A stretch of DNA of 64,000 bases from Paralithodes platypus (GCA_032716605.1 CM064502.1:52509313-52573312); one strand, 5' to 3'; positions 10,597 to 22,110 are shown, counted from the stretch's first letter. Notes: a model not told the origin generated them from the letters alone. Numbers and translations are program-made.

Positions 10597-10700
10597 TGTT
10601 GGTGGTGTAATGGTTTAGGTGTTTATGTTCTGGGTGTGGTGTCCCGAGGTCGAATCCCGGAAGGACCATATACTTTCATTAGTTTATTCAAATATATTGG
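10597..10700 (+). mobile_element. tRNA-derived SINE-2 fragment
   Basis: Contains a B-box-like GGTCGAATCCC about 45 bases after an A-box-like GGTGTAATGG. It is followed by ATACTTTCATTAGTTT, which also follows the B box in the copies at 25890 and 41310. It does not fold into a normal tRNA and I do not call a tRNA gene. Confidence 0.45.
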
Positions 10701-10900
10701 GGTTTGTAATTGATGATTTATGTTAAGAACGGGGTGTTACTTATAACTAGGTGTATCAACTTACAACTGTTTAGTTGTTCAAAAAATGTATTAGGTATGA
10801 AGTTTTAGGCAAGTACGATGTTATGTTATAACACAAAAAAAAAATTATCACGCCAAAGCTGAATCCTTCTTTTAGTGTTTAGGTTTCTGATGAGGCACCG

Positions 10901-11098
10901 TTAACCCTTTGAGTACCAGAGATGTGTGTTATATTATATTCTAGCTATATTTAGAAGATATTATGCAGCATAGGAAGGATATGTGGTAGTTAAAAGGGTT
11001 GGTTGAGATTGTTTTAAGCCGTATTATTGCTAGAGGTCCTTCGTCTACTAGTTGTCAGAATGTGATGAAAAGTCCGTCCCTGGTACAGAACGGGTTAA
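10901..11098 (+). mobile_element. TTAA MITE C2
   Basis: TTAA 10901-10904 and 11095-11098; ends CCCTTTGAGTACCAG and CTGGTACAGAACGGG. The interior TAGCTATATTTAGAAGATAT and GCAG.TTAGGAAGGAT blocks are shared by family C. Confidence 0.85.
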
Positions 11099-11183
11099 CT
11101 TCCAGACAATACGAGCAAATGTCGAATCACACGAACGCTCTTTCCGGCAACTTTTAATTAGCGTCTTTATCCTTGCAACAATT

Positions 11184-11400
11184 GACTACTTGCGAGTTTC
11201 GGGCTGTAAAGAAGTTGGAGCCGTGAACCTCGATATTAAACAGAAATGCAATAATAATGTACGTTTCTAATGGATAAATGGTATGTTGAATTGGGTTTTA
11301 TGTACTTCTAAATGTACTACGACCGTATTTTAGCTGTAAATTCTGTTAAATATCGTTGTCTACAGCTCCAACTTCCTTATAGAACGACACTCGCAAGTCG
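11184..11400. mobile_element. Inverted-repeat element (family H)
   Basis: Arms at 11184-11245 and 11341-11400 are reverse complements at roughly 80 percent: both hold ACTTGCGAGT, GAAGTTGGAGC and AACAGAA in inverse order. The 95-bp middle is AT-rich. No target site is clear. The flanks 11099-11183 and 11401-11694 hold nothing recognised. Confidence 0.55.
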
Positions 11401-11694
11401 GCAATTCGGCAGTCTCTCTACACGGTATCCAAAATAAGACTGGATGTAGATTATTACAGTTGACTAAATTACTATAATATTTAATATAAATTTCCGGACC
11501 ATAAATGCCAATAGCTCGTTCGTTACCTATAGACGTTCCTCCGTTGCCTTCATCAATATTCAGTTGTATTTTTGCGCAAATTTCATCTGTTTTGACATCA
11601 ACTTAGAATTGTTTAGGTCAGGTTAGGTATTCGAGTCGTCCCTGAATGTGGACGAAGGGAACTTGGATGAAACAAATTGCTTGTGAAGTGACCG

Positions 11695-11905
11695 TTAACC
11701 CGTTCAGTACCGGTGACGTCCTTTTAAAATTATTCTGGCTACTGACCATTATATTCAGTTTAAACAGGGCCTCCAGCAACTAATAGTCTTCGAACTATCT
11801 CGCTTAACCTTTTGTAATACCACAGATCCTTCTTGAACTGCACAAACTTGTGTAAATATTGCTAGAATAAAAATATAAAGACGTCGCCGGTACATAAGGG
11901 GTTAA
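11695..11905 (-). mobile_element. TTAA MITE C3 (best preserved family C)
   Basis: TTAA 11695-11698 and 11902-11905. The ends CCCGTTCAGTACCGGTGACG and CGTCGCCGGTACATAAGGGG form about 20-bp inverted repeats. At 211 bp it matches C5, C6 and C8 in length. Confidence 0.88.
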
Positions 11906-12273
11906 CTCAACGGTCTTCCACAACCAAAGTGTTTCATTGCTGCTGGTCAAATTAATATGTTTGGATTTATGACACGAAAATCAGCTAAAGGTATGAAGGG
12001 ACTGGAGTTCTCGAAATTGTACTTGACCTGCAGTTTGCTGGTTTAATATACCAGAAGGTTAATAACCTCTCCAGTCTTATTTAAGCTAACTAACTCAAGG
12101 TATAAAGAATAGCTTTTGAGCCAGCCTGTACAGTACAAGGGGTGAGGGTATATACGTGGTCATCGTGTGGCCAGGTGTATAGGTGGTGGACCGATCATAA
12201 GCATTATTATCATTGGCCATGCCGTTCATACTTCCCAGAAGGTTGAGCTTTGCCAGGTTGGTTGGATGTTCCG
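11906..12273. other. Intergenic, nothing recognised
   Basis: No supported feature. Confidence 0.5.
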
Positions 12274-12640
12274 TTAAGGGGGGTCACCGGCTTTTTTGTT
12301 TAGCTTTCTCTCCTTTTCTCTCTTTCCCTGGCTTGCATCCATTCGGCCCCATTCAGACAACTGTTTTAAGACGTTTATCCCTATCCAGGTGTCGATTTCT
12401 TTCTGGCGAGCGATAGCGAGCCAGCATTTTATGGAGAAATCCGGCTTCGCCGGAGACACGTTTCTATCGAAACATTTACAAATTTAGATTGCTGTCAAAA
12501 CAAATATATATATATGCTGGCTTGCTACCGCTCGTCAGTAAGATATTGACACCTGGATGGGGGTAAACGTCTTAAAACAGTAGGCTGAATGGGGCCGAAT
12601 GGATACAAGCCGAAGAGAGAGGGAGAGAAAGAAAGACAGA
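12274..12640. mobile_element. TTAA MITE B2, right end lost
   Basis: Left TTAA 12274-12277 with GGGGGGTCACCGG. The hairpin body is intact, but the right end decays after AGAGAGAGGGAGAGAAAG and no terminal CCCCTTAA remains. Confidence 0.8.
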
Positions 12641-12764
12641 TATTGGTTGTTTTAAAATAATTCATTATACCCCGAAGATTGGAGCACCTATTGTGGTCCT
12701 CCCCCTTGTTGTCTTTGGTGGATCATCTTTATACGCGTGCCAACTTTCATGGCACTGTGCGAAC

Positions 12765-12950
12765 CTATGACGTTTATATTTAGAAGATATTACGCAGCTT
12801 AGGAAGGATCTATGATAGTTATAAAGGTTGGTTGAGATAGTTGGAAGCCTTATTATTGTTAGAGGTCCTTCCTAAGCCGAATAAGATCGTCTAACAGTTG
12901 CCAGAATATGGTAATATGATGGACGTCCCTGGTACTGTCTGGGTAAAATA
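12765..12950 (+). mobile_element. TTAA MITE C4, decayed ends
   Basis: The interior matches C2 (TTAGAAGATATTACGCAGC, TCCTTCCTAAGC, GTCTAACAGTTGCCAGAAT), and GGACGTCCCTGGTACTG is the decayed right end. No TTAA remains. Confidence 0.7.
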
Positions 12951-13021
12951 TGGTCTCCTCTACCCTTTCACACACACAAGACAATTTTCCTCCCCAATGG
13001 CACCTCCAGCAAAGTGTAGCA

Positions 13022-13373
13022 TTAAGGGGAGATGGGTCTTTTTCTAGACCCCCTTCTCCCTCGTGTTTAGCCCCATTAGTTTTTCAGATGTTCAGATGTT
13101 TGCCCCATTAGTTTGTCGATTTTAAGACCTTTCACCCCTTTTTTTGTCAATATTAAGACCTTTCGTGCTATTTAAGTGTCGATTTGTTTTCCTGGCGAAC
13201 GATAGTGAGCCTGTAATTTTGGAAGAACCGGCTACCGACAAATGTACACATTAATCTAGAAGGGGGATCTAATGGATGTGTGTTTTAAGTTTGATGGAGG
13301 TCTAGGGAGGGAACTAAAAGAGATATATAAAGATAATATAAATGAAGACAAAAATACGCCCATCCACCCGTAA
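13022..13373 (+). mobile_element. TTAA MITE A4, abutting C5
   Basis: Left TTAA 13022-13025 with GGGGAGATGGG. The right end CCCATCCACCC meets GTAA at 13370-13373, which is also the left end of C5. The central CCGGCC hairpin is partly deleted. Confidence 0.8.
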
Positions 13374-13580
13374 CCCCTTCTGTACCGGCGACGTCCTTTT
13401 AAATATATTCTGGCTATTATTAGACCGTTTTATTCAGTTTCAAAAGGGCCTCCAGCAGTTAACAGGCTTTGAACAATCTCACTTAACCTTTTAGACTACC
13501 ACAGATCATTCTTAAGCTGCACAAAATCCTCTAAATATAGTTAGAATAAAATTAAAAAGACGTTGCCGGTATAAGCTCAT
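13370..13580 (-). mobile_element. TTAA MITE C5, abutting A4
   Basis: Starts CCCCTTCTGTACCGGCGACG right after the shared GTAA. The right end GACGTTGCCGGTA is followed by decayed sequence without TTAA. Confidence 0.78.
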
Positions 13581-13680
13581 TTCAATAGAGGAACTACAGA
13601 TTCCACTCCTGAGCCTTATGATCTGCGGAAGTTGTGGGAGAACGATTAAGATAGGATCGAAATAGAAAAAACTTACTGTA

Positions 13681-13891
13681 CAGTCGCGCTAATAAGTCAT
13701 GTTCCAGCTGCCATTACGTTTGGCTTGCTCTGTGCTGTATTAATGTCTGTCAGATGTTGTAAAGGGTGGGTAAGTGTAGGAACATGGTTGTATATTTCAC
13801 TCGATAAGCAGAAATGAAGCTTAGATATTGCTGATACCAATTATTGATAAAAACATACTTGGTGCCGAGACATCACTTATTAGCGCGATTG
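13681..13891 (+). mobile_element. TA-flanked MITE E1 (Tc1/mariner-like)
   Basis: TA at 13679-13680 and 13892-13893. The ends CAGTCGCGCTAATAAGT and ACTTATTAGCGCGATTG are inverted. The 211-bp length equals copy E2 at 36182. CAGT next to a TA duplication suggests the Tc1/mariner superfamily. The interior GTTTGGCTTGCTCTGTGC and GGTGCCGAGACATCACT are shared. Confidence 0.85.
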
Positions 13892-14095
13892 TACCGTACC
13901 GGCTGTTCAAAATATGATCAAGTATAAGGTATGTGTTATCCTTACCTTGCCATAGCTAGGCCAAGTGTAGTTATCGTAGTAAATACCAAGCTTCACACAT
14001 CTATGCAACACGCCTCAGAATATTGTGAATTGTTCTTTCAAGGTTATATAAAAACATGTATAGTACAAGTATGTAATCGGTAAAAACGAGGGTCA

Positions 14096-14477
14096 TTAAG
14101 GGGGGGTGACCTGCTTTTTGTTATTTATCTCCCTTTCTCTCTGTCTCTGGCTTGTATCCATTCGGCCCCATTCAGCCAACTATTTTAAGACGTTTATCCC
14201 CATCTAGGTGTCGATTTCTTCCTGGCGAGCGATAGCGAGCCAGCATTATATGAAGAAATCCGGCTTCGCCGGAGAAATTTTTCTATCGAAAAATGTACAA
14301 TTTTAGCCTGCTGTCAAACAAAAATAAAAAATATGCTGGCTCGCTACCGCTCACCAGTAAAAAATAGACACTTGGATGGGGATAAACGTCTTAAAACAGT
14401 AGGCTGAATGGAGCCAAATGGATACAAGCCAGAGAAAGATAGAAAAGGACAGACCAAAAACATGTCACCCCCCTTAA
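14096..14477. mobile_element. TTAA MITE B3
   Basis: TTAA 14096-14099 and 14474-14477, fully palindromic, hairpin TCCGGCTTCGCCGGA intact. Its right end lies 30 bp from the donor side of the exon candidate at 14507. Confidence 0.85.
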
Positions 14478-14506
14478 ATCTATACCAGAGGATAGGGTAC
14501 ACTAAC

Positions 14507-14754
14507 CTGCTGTTATGAAGAAAGCCTGCAAAACCTCCATACACAGCGTCGTGGGTGGGGTACACGTTGACACACTTGATGAATGAATTAATCAAGCCTT
14601 CCCGATCGAGTGTAGCAACATCATCAGCAGCAACATCAGTATCTGCCCGAGTTGCGTGTGGCACAGGGATCGTGTGACCTCGCGGGCATAACACCAAAAC
14701 ACAGACCACGAGATGGATCAGGGTAGGAACGCGTGAGAGGACGTCCACTGCCCT
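14507..14754 (-). CDS. Candidate host exon encoding a secretory-type N-terminal region
   Basis: On the minus strand a strong acceptor (TTTCTCCTTACAG just upstream of 14754) and a donor CAG/GTTAGT (after 14507) bracket 248 bp. Only one frame is open throughout, giving about 82 residues. A hydrophobic run (LIHLVVCVLVLC, residues about 11-22) is followed by GHTIPVPHA, as in a signal peptide. Then comes an acidic stretch (ADTDVAADDVATLDRE) and LINSFIKCVNVYPTHDAVYG. There is no methionine in frame, so the start would be in an upstream exon that I cannot identify. Base composition is more balanced than the AT-rich flanks. I recognise no family. Chance remains possible; the paired splice signals are the main support. 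Confidence 0.4.
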
Positions 14755-15264
14755 CTGTAAGGAGAAACTATGATAGGCCCTTTACAGTAACCATCTTCCT
14801 GCAAACCTCGTGTTTGTATACCGTAGTGGTCAGTTAACTACAAAAGTCCGTTCACCGTTCCTGTGTCTTTGTCACGGAGGAAAGTAAGAGACTTAACTAT
14901 GAAGTAGGCCATCATCTGTAGACCACAGTATGGCAAAGTCACAAAACGTGTTCATGCAAGATTCTATGAATATCAGTGGTGATAAACGAGAGAAGTATAT
15001 ATGTATGTATAATATACATACATATATACTCAGGCACATATCCCATAGCTGTAGGTGGCCGATTCGAGACAGAGCCCGAAATGAAACTACATTTAAAGTT
15101 CCTATTCTTAGGGTCCGGTACCACTTTCGCGTTCCCTCGCCCCTTGATCTGTCAGACTTATTGAAGTTATCCGTATATACTCCAAGCAGTGGATATATGT
15201 CACACGTCGTTAAGTCGTCACATGTCATAAAGTACAAAATATATAGGTAGATAATATGCCAGGA
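14755..15264. other. Intergenic with a perfect 37-bp hairpin
   Basis: A palindrome at 14994-15030 (AGTATATATGTATGTAT and its reverse complement) can form a cruciform. Nothing else is recognised. Confidence 0.6.
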
Positions 15265-15612
15265 TTAAGGGAGGATGTAGGGTTTTTCTGCACCATCGTC
15301 TCCCTTGTGTTTAGCACCATTCGTTTTGAGATGCTATGACGCTCGTTCCATTAGTTTGGTGATTCGCCCCATTTCGTTGTCAATTTTAAGACCTTTCGTG
15401 CCATTTAGGTATCTATATTTTTCTGGAGAGCGACAGCGAGCCTGTAATTTGAAGAGGAAGCGGCCTTCGGCCGGGACGTTTTTTTACCGAAATGTACAAA
15501 TTTATCTAGAATTTTTTTGGGTGTATTTTATTAAGCTTGATAGAGGTCTAGGAAGGAAACCAAAGAATCCATAAATAAATAGGCCAACAAATAAACTCTA
15601 TGCCTCCGTTAA
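15265..15612 (+). mobile_element. TTAA MITE A5
   Basis: TTAA 15265-15268 and 15609-15612. The mirror motif is partly degraded (GAGCGACAGCGAGC). A roughly 38-bp imperfect direct repeat (AGTACAAAATA..ATGCCAGGATTAA) stands at 15231-15268 and 15612-15649, around the element. Confidence 0.8.
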
Positions 15613-15827
15613 GTACAAAATAGAAACGCAAATATATGCCAGGATTAAAAGTGTATATCGTGGCCGCCATGAACACGAAGATAGACCCCTATATTCTCCC
15701 GGTAGAGTGCCCTAGTTGGTTGTATCGTGTTGGGAGGCTGCATCTCATGTCCACTCCGCCTGAATTGGACACGCGATGGTGCTCTCACTTCATAACCTGG
15801 CCCGGCAGGGTTTCAAACATAAGTCTG

Positions 15828-16037
15828 CTTGATAGTGAATAAAAGCCGAAAATCGCTAGAATGATGCCAAAATCTCTAGAATACTACTCTAAAGTGGTTC
15901 AAATCTCCAGAATATTGCTAGATTTATGTCCTCTTGATAGTAAATAAAAGCCGGAAATCACTAGAATGATGCTAAAATCTCTAGAAAACTACTCTAAAAT
16001 GTCTCAAATCTCCAAAATATTGCTGGAATTTATCTCG
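15828..16037. repeat. Tandem duplication, 105-bp unit
   Basis: CTTGATAGT.AATAAAAGCC begins both units (15828 and 15933). Each carries two or three TCTAGAAT-type sub-repeats. Confidence 0.85.
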
Positions 16038-16475
16038 CATAGGTGTAAATATATGCCTCTAGACCGAAGTAGATACCTCTAAATTAAGTGAGAAAGACGT
16101 AGCTAAATTGGCAACTCTATCCCAGGCCCGGAGCTACTACCTGTGTCCCCGTGTCCACATACGGTCCACACAGACTCAGATTTATTTGTTTTGCAACCCA
16201 GATGGACCAGTTCGAACCGACATGGATACAAAATCGCCTTTGTAGTTATGCCACCCAATCTCAGGAATTACGGCGTCTGGCAATATATATATATATATAT
16301 ATTTATGGAAACTGTTTTAGGAATGTCAGTGTTAACGTTAGTTATATAACCATATTTACATTTCAGTGTTAAACAAATATCTTATAGAACCAATTTTGTT
16401 TGAGAAAGAGAAGCAAACAGAAGTCCACGATTTGTTAAGAGTGACTTTACACTCGGTATCACCGATATATTGTTG
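16038..16475. other. Intergenic, nothing recognised
   Basis: A short (TA)n lies at about 16283-16301. No gene is supported. Confidence 0.5.
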
Positions 16476-16836
16476 TTAAGGGGAGACGGTCGTTTTTCTG
16501 GTCCCCTTTCTCCCTCGTGTTTAGTCCCATTATTTTTTAGATTTTTAGACGTTCGGCCCATTTGTTTGGCGATTTTAAGACCTTTCGTCCCATTTCGTTA
16601 TCAATTTTAAGACCTATCGTGCCATTTAGGTGTCGATTTTTTCCTGGCGAGCGATAGCGAGCCTGTAATTGTAAGAGGAACCGGCCCTACCGAAAAATTT
16701 ACAAATTTATCTTGAGGTGGGGGGGGGGGGGGTCTAGGGGATGTTTTTTCTAAGTTTGAGGGATGTCTAGCGAGGAAACTAAGAATTTATGAATTAATGA
16801 ATTTATAGGCCAAAAAAGCAGTCAGTGTCCCCTTAA
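16476..16836 (+). mobile_element. TTAA MITE A6
   Basis: TTAA 16476-16479 and 16833-16836. The central hairpin is reduced to CCGGCCC, and a 15-base G run stands where other copies have GGGGTCTAGGGG. Confidence 0.82.
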
Positions 16837-17228
16837 CTTAGCCTAGCCTAAAATAATGTAGCTTTTGTATACATTTCTTTAGCCCATTTCAGTTTAGATA
16901 TTATAGATTCTTAGAACATCGCACCAGTCTTGTGTCCATGTAAGGAGACAATCACATGAAAAGTGGTAATACCATGGCCAAACTGAAATATATCATTTAC
17001 ACAAAGAAAGCCTCACCAAAGTTCCCTCGGGTGAACCACTGATTTGCATATTACTTCTCTCGTTATTTTGAAAGTGTTTCCAAACACAAATATGAACCAA
17101 AATCAGACAACGCATTGGTATGAAATTGAAATAGTATTATTAAGCTTCATTATATCTATTGAAAAACAAAAAAAGTTGATGTATGTATATACCAGCATGT
17201 GTAGGCATATTGCAAAGCAAACTTACGA
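16837..17228. other. Intergenic, nothing recognised
   Basis: No supported feature. Confidence 0.5.
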
Positions 17229-17267
17229 CCACACACACACACACAGACACACACACACACACACACA
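17229..17267. repeat. (AC)n microsatellite abutting SINE-1, 5' side
   Basis: AC run with one AG interruption, directly continuous with the first base of the SINE head. Confidence 0.95.
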
Positions 17268-17743
17268 GCCCGTAGCCTAGTAGGTAGAGCTCTCGTCTCA
17301 CACACGAGGGGTCGGGGGTTCAATCCCCGGCCGGGCGGAGACAAATTGGGCTTGTCTCCTTTCATGTGTTAGCCTCAGTTCACCTAGCTGTAAATAGGTA
17401 CCTGGAATAAGTGGACGACGTTGTGACGTCCCATCTGGGGTTGGCAAAAATGGTACAAGGCGAGATGGGTATCATATGGTTCACCTAAGCTGATGGCTAC
17501 CTAAGCCTTCGGGCGAGACGGTACCGTCTATAGTGAGAATGGTACCATACAGATCCACCCTAAGCCTTCCTTTCCAATGTCGCCAATTGGCTAAAATACA
17601 GACTACACACACATCCACAGCCATTCCAACAGTACATAAAACACTTAACATGCATTTCACGCAATACATTCCCAGTTAAGGAGGCGCGATAATAATGAGC
17701 TTAGCTCGCATTGCGTGGATTCCCCTTGACGAACAAGTAACTG

Positions 17744-17746
<3 letters not shown>
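17268..17746 (+). mobile_element. SINE-1, tRNA-Val-like SINE, copy 1
   Basis: The first 70 bases fold like a tRNA: acceptor GCCCGTA with CGGGC partner, A box TAGCCTAGTAGG, anticodon stem CTCGT/ACGAG around a loop with CAC (valine), and B box GGTTCAATCCC. The roughly 400-bp body includes CACCTAGCTGTAAATAGGTA and GCCTTCGGGCGAGACGGTAC, and ends CTGAGTA followed by (AC)n. A near-identical copy lies inverted at 58901-59390. RNA polymerase III transcription is inferred from the boxes. Confidence 0.88.
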
Positions 17747-17798
<52 letters not shown>

Positions 17799-17819
17799 CG
17801 CACACACACACACACACAC
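17747..17819. repeat. (AC)n microsatellite abutting SINE-1, 3' side
   Basis: AC run with two GC interruptions, continuous with the SINE 3' end. Confidence 0.95.
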
Positions 17820-17932
17820 CATATGTAATGAAACTATAATATACAAATACTGTAAGATGCATAAGTGGACATTTGGTCAAGGTAACTCAGAGTAGTCAAT
17901 TATTTATTCAAGCAGTATCTTGGAAGCTTGGA

Positions 17933-18308
17933 CTAAGGGGATAATAAATAAAAGGGGAAGGGTTTATTTTTTGGTCGATTATTTTATATATATATATTAT
18001 TCTAGTTTCCTCCCTAAACCTCCATCAAACTTAAAAAAAAAAAAACATTCATTGGATCCCCCTTCTAGATTAATTTGTACATTTTTCGGTAGAAAAATGT
18101 CCCGGCCTTCTTCCGAAATTACAGGCTCACTATCGTTCGCCAGGAAAATAATCAACACTTAAATAGCACGAAAGGTCTTGATAATGACTAAGAAGGCGAG
18201 AGGTCTTAAAATCGCCAAACTAATGGGCCGAACGTCATAAAATCTGAAAACTAATGGGGCTAAACATGAGGGAGAAGGGGGTCTTGAAAACGGCCCATCT
18301 CCCCTTGA
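17933..18308 (-). mobile_element. TTAA MITE A7
   Basis: Both target sites are mutated (CTAA left, TTGA right). The ends AGGGGATAATAAA.. and CCCATCTCCCC are still visible. Part of the central hairpin is deleted. Confidence 0.78.
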
Positions 18309-19557
18309 TTTGTGTATACAGTAGATACAGTCGACATCCTCCCAACTTCATGTCTCTTATACAGATTCTTCTAGGCAGTATTGGCTGAATAATGTGGTTA
18401 TAAATTAATCCTGTGGCTATACTGAATCCAAGCTAAAACGATTTTATTTTATTTTGAAAATATATGGTACTCTTTTAAGAAATGTTAAGATATCCTTTCT
18501 TATTTCTCAGTCACCATACACTCTCCTATGGTACATTCTGTGCTTAATTATTATTAAATATATTCTGCAAATATTACAATGGTATTCATATTAATATACC
18601 GTATTAGACATGATCTTAACCATTTATTCTGAAAACCTCGCATGTGGATCTCTCATTCAATGTTGGCGGTGGTTAGTTCAATGGGGACGACATTGGCGTG
18701 AATTGATGCATGTCTGGCCTCCCCAATAGCTCATACAACATTGAAAGAGCCTGATTTGTGGAAGGATTACTAGGTTACAGAACAAACATGATTACAAAAA
18801 AACACCAGAAATACTCCGACCAGTTTTGTAAATGAATTAATCCTTAGCTGAACCACATTTTCGTTCTGGAGATCATAAAGAGGTAATATACCGTATTGTT
18901 ACGATATTAACAGTGTATATTTTAAAAATTCTCCTGTATATCTACTTCGCCTTTCTTGTGTAAAATGTATATATCCGCTAATGTACCCAATATATATACT
19001 ATTCCAAAATATGTGTTTTCTTTTTGTATACCCAACTCTTCTCTCATATATACATCTTACCGACCTCCATCTAATCATTCTAATGCATAATACACATATT
19101 TTTTAATAGATATCTGTCTTCAAATATTCCCTCTTCCTATTTCCCTTTTATTTCGATTTCCTGTAAAATGCTTGTTGTCTTATAATTTCTCTATTCTCTT
19201 TAATACTATTATCAATGCAATTATAATTCGCTGCATATAATATAATTTTTCACTTTTCCTCTCCCAATCACCTTTTCCTCTTGCTCTGTCTCCTAGGTTT
19301 CCTTTTCTTCCAAAACACTCTTCATTTTCTGATATTCCAAATCTATCTATACTCTCTACCAGTACACTCCATATGTACTATATATACTTTACTAATACTA
19401 CTCCTTTACCCGCACTCCATCTGTACTTCCAAACTCCACCGCCAGTATACCAACATTCTACCAGGACTCAACAAGTATTACGTCACCAGTACTCTCCAAT
19501 ACTCCATCACCAGTATAACCAACGCAACATTAGTACCGCCATGTGTTAACTAATACA
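18309..19557. other. AT-rich intergenic, nothing recognised
   Basis: From about 18960 the plus strand becomes pyrimidine-rich (TCTTCC, CTCTCC). No gene is supported. Confidence 0.5.
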
Positions 19558-20775
19558 CACACCAGTAATCCTCACCATTCAACCAGTACACCCCACCACT
19601 CAACCAGTAATCCTCACCACTCAACCAGTGCACCCCACCAGTCAAACAGTACACCCCACCACTCAACCAGTACACGCCACCACTCAACCAGTACACCCCA
19701 CCTCTCAACCAGTACACCCCACCACTCAACCAGTACACCCACCACTCAACCAGTACACCGCACCACTCAACCAGTACACCGCACCACTCAACCAGTACAC
19801 CCCTCCACTCAACCAGTAGCCTATACCCCACCACTCAACCAGTACACCCCACCACTCAACCAGTACACCCCACCACTCAACCAGTACACCGCACCACTCA
19901 ACCAGTACACCGCACCACTCAACCAGTACACCCCTCCACTCAACCAGTAGCCTATACCCCACCATTCAACCAGTAATCCTCACCATTCAACCAGTACACC
20001 CCACCACTCAACCGGTACACCCTACCACTCAACCAGAACACTCCCCCACTCAACCAGTACACCCCACCACTCAACCAGTACACCACACCCCACCACTCAA
20101 CCAGTACATCCCACCACTCAACCAGTACACCCCACCACTCAACTAGTGCACACCACCACTAAACCAATATACCCCACCACTCAACCAGTGCACACCACCA
20201 CTCAACCAGTGCACACCACCACTCAACCAGTACACCCCACCACTCAACCAGTACACCCCACCACTCAACAAGTATACACCCCACCACTCAACCAGTACAC
20301 CCCACCACTCAACCAGTACACCCAACCACTCAACCAGTACACCCCAACAATCAACCAGTACACCCCACCACTCAACCAGTACACCCCACCACTCAACCAT
20401 TACACCCCACCACTCAACCAGTACACCCCACCACTCAACCAGTGCACCCCACCACTCAACCAGTACACCCCCCCACTCCACCCCACCACTCAACCAGTAC
20501 ATCCCACCACTCAACCAGTACATCCCACCTCTCAACCAGTACACCCCACCACTCAACCAGTACATCCCACCACTCAATCAATACATCCCACCACTCAACC
20601 AGTACACCCCACCACTCAACCAGTACACCCCACCACTCAACCAGTACACCCCACCACTCAACCAGTGCACACCACCACTAAACCAATATACCCCACCACT
20701 CAACAAGTACACCCCACCACTCAACCAGTACTCCCCACCATTCAACCAGTACTCTCACTACTCAGTCAGTACCAC
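19558..20775. repeat. 21-bp minisatellite, about 57 copies
   Basis: Unit CCACCACTCAACCAGTACACC. Because 21 is divisible by three, several frames stay open on both strands (longest about 352 codons at 20146-21204, reading TTQPVHP). I see no start context, signal sequence or splice sites, so I treat it as non-coding. Confidence 0.95.
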
Positions 20776-21535
20776 AATCAGCATACACACTCTATCAGTA
20801 CTCCTCCACCACCAAAACTCCCAACCACCTTTATCACCATCTGCCTACAGACACTCCACCATTACTCATCCACCACCACCAGTACTCCCCACCATCTGCA
20901 CTACACACACCACCACCAGTTCTCCCCCACCACCAGTACCTCGATCTGCCTACACACACCACCAGTACTCCTCCACCATCACCAGTACTCCAAAAACCTG
21001 TACCACCATCTGCCTACACACTCCACCATCACCAGTACTCCCAACACCAGTACCACCATCTGCCCTACACACACTCCACCAGTACTCCTCCACCATCACC
21101 AGTACTCCCAACACCAGTACCACCATCTGCCAACACACTCCATCAATACTCCTCTACCATCACTAGTACTCCACCACCAGTACTCCCATCACCAGTACCA
21201 CTAGCTTCCTACACCCTCCACCAGTACTCCTCCACCATCAATACTCCTCCACCACCACCAGTACTCCCAACACCAGTACCATTAGCTTCCTACACCCTCC
21301 ACCAGTACTCCTCCACCACCAGTACTCCCAACACCAGTACCATTAGCTTCCTACATCCTCCACCAGTACTCCTCCACCACCAGTACTCCCAACACCAGTA
21401 CCATTAGCTTCCTACACCCTCCACCAGTTCTCATCCACTACCAATACTCCACCACCACCAGTACTCCACCACCACCAATACTCCCCAACACCAGTACCAC
21501 CATCTGCCCTACACACACTCCACTATTATTCAGAT
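20776..21535. repeat. Degenerate CCACCAGTACTCC repeats with a 61-bp higher-order unit
   Basis: ATTAGCTTCCTACA recurs at 21281, 21342 and 21403, exactly 61 bp apart. The sub-repeat is CCAGTACTCC, plausibly derived from the neighbouring 21-bp unit. Confidence 0.88.
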
Positions 21536-22110
21536 CTGGGCAGGAAATGATCGTGGGAACATATCAGAGTTCATCGCCATTGTGTTTACGTCACCCACAG
21601 AGTAATGGGGGTGCTCTGGTCCTAGACCTACAGTTCATCACAAAAGTTCCATCCCCGATAGTGTAGACATGATGAACTTGTGACTGTTAAATTACTCTTT
21701 AACATTCACAGTTTAGTTCTTGAGAATATACTTAGCATTTAAAATTGTGTATAGCAAGATGTTCATGCTTGAATATATAATAGAAGGAGGACAAAAGCTT
21801 TGCTGACAAGTAAATCACAAATAAAGAATGTCTTATTTTGAGAGTAGGCAAGTCTAAATGGATAATTGTGCCATCACCGTCAGTTTATTTAAGTATGGGG
21901 GGAAGAGGGGGAGGAGCAGGAGAAAGGGAAGGAGTAGGATGGATAGTTTTGAGAACAAATGAATTAACTCAACGGTGGAATAAATGATGATGATAATGAT
22001 GCTGACAAATAATTAAGATGATTATCATCATCATTATCGAGAGAGGGAAGAATGAGGGTTCCAATGAGGAGGAGGGGGGTGGGGGGGAATGGAGGATGAG
22101 TTGAAGAATG
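21536..22110. other. Intergenic, nothing recognised
   Basis: A G/A-rich stretch at 21895-21950 and ATGATGATAATGATG at about 21985-22035. No gene. Confidence 0.5.

Noticed and set aside
17268..17340. A tRNA-Val gene
   Set aside because: The tRNA-like head is followed by a 400-bp conserved body and has a second copy at 59390; it is a SINE head, not a free-standing tRNA gene.
20146..21204. 352-codon open frame rich in Thr, Pro, Gln
   Set aside because: It lies wholly within the 21-bp minisatellite; other frames and the opposite strand are equally open and no gene signals are seen.
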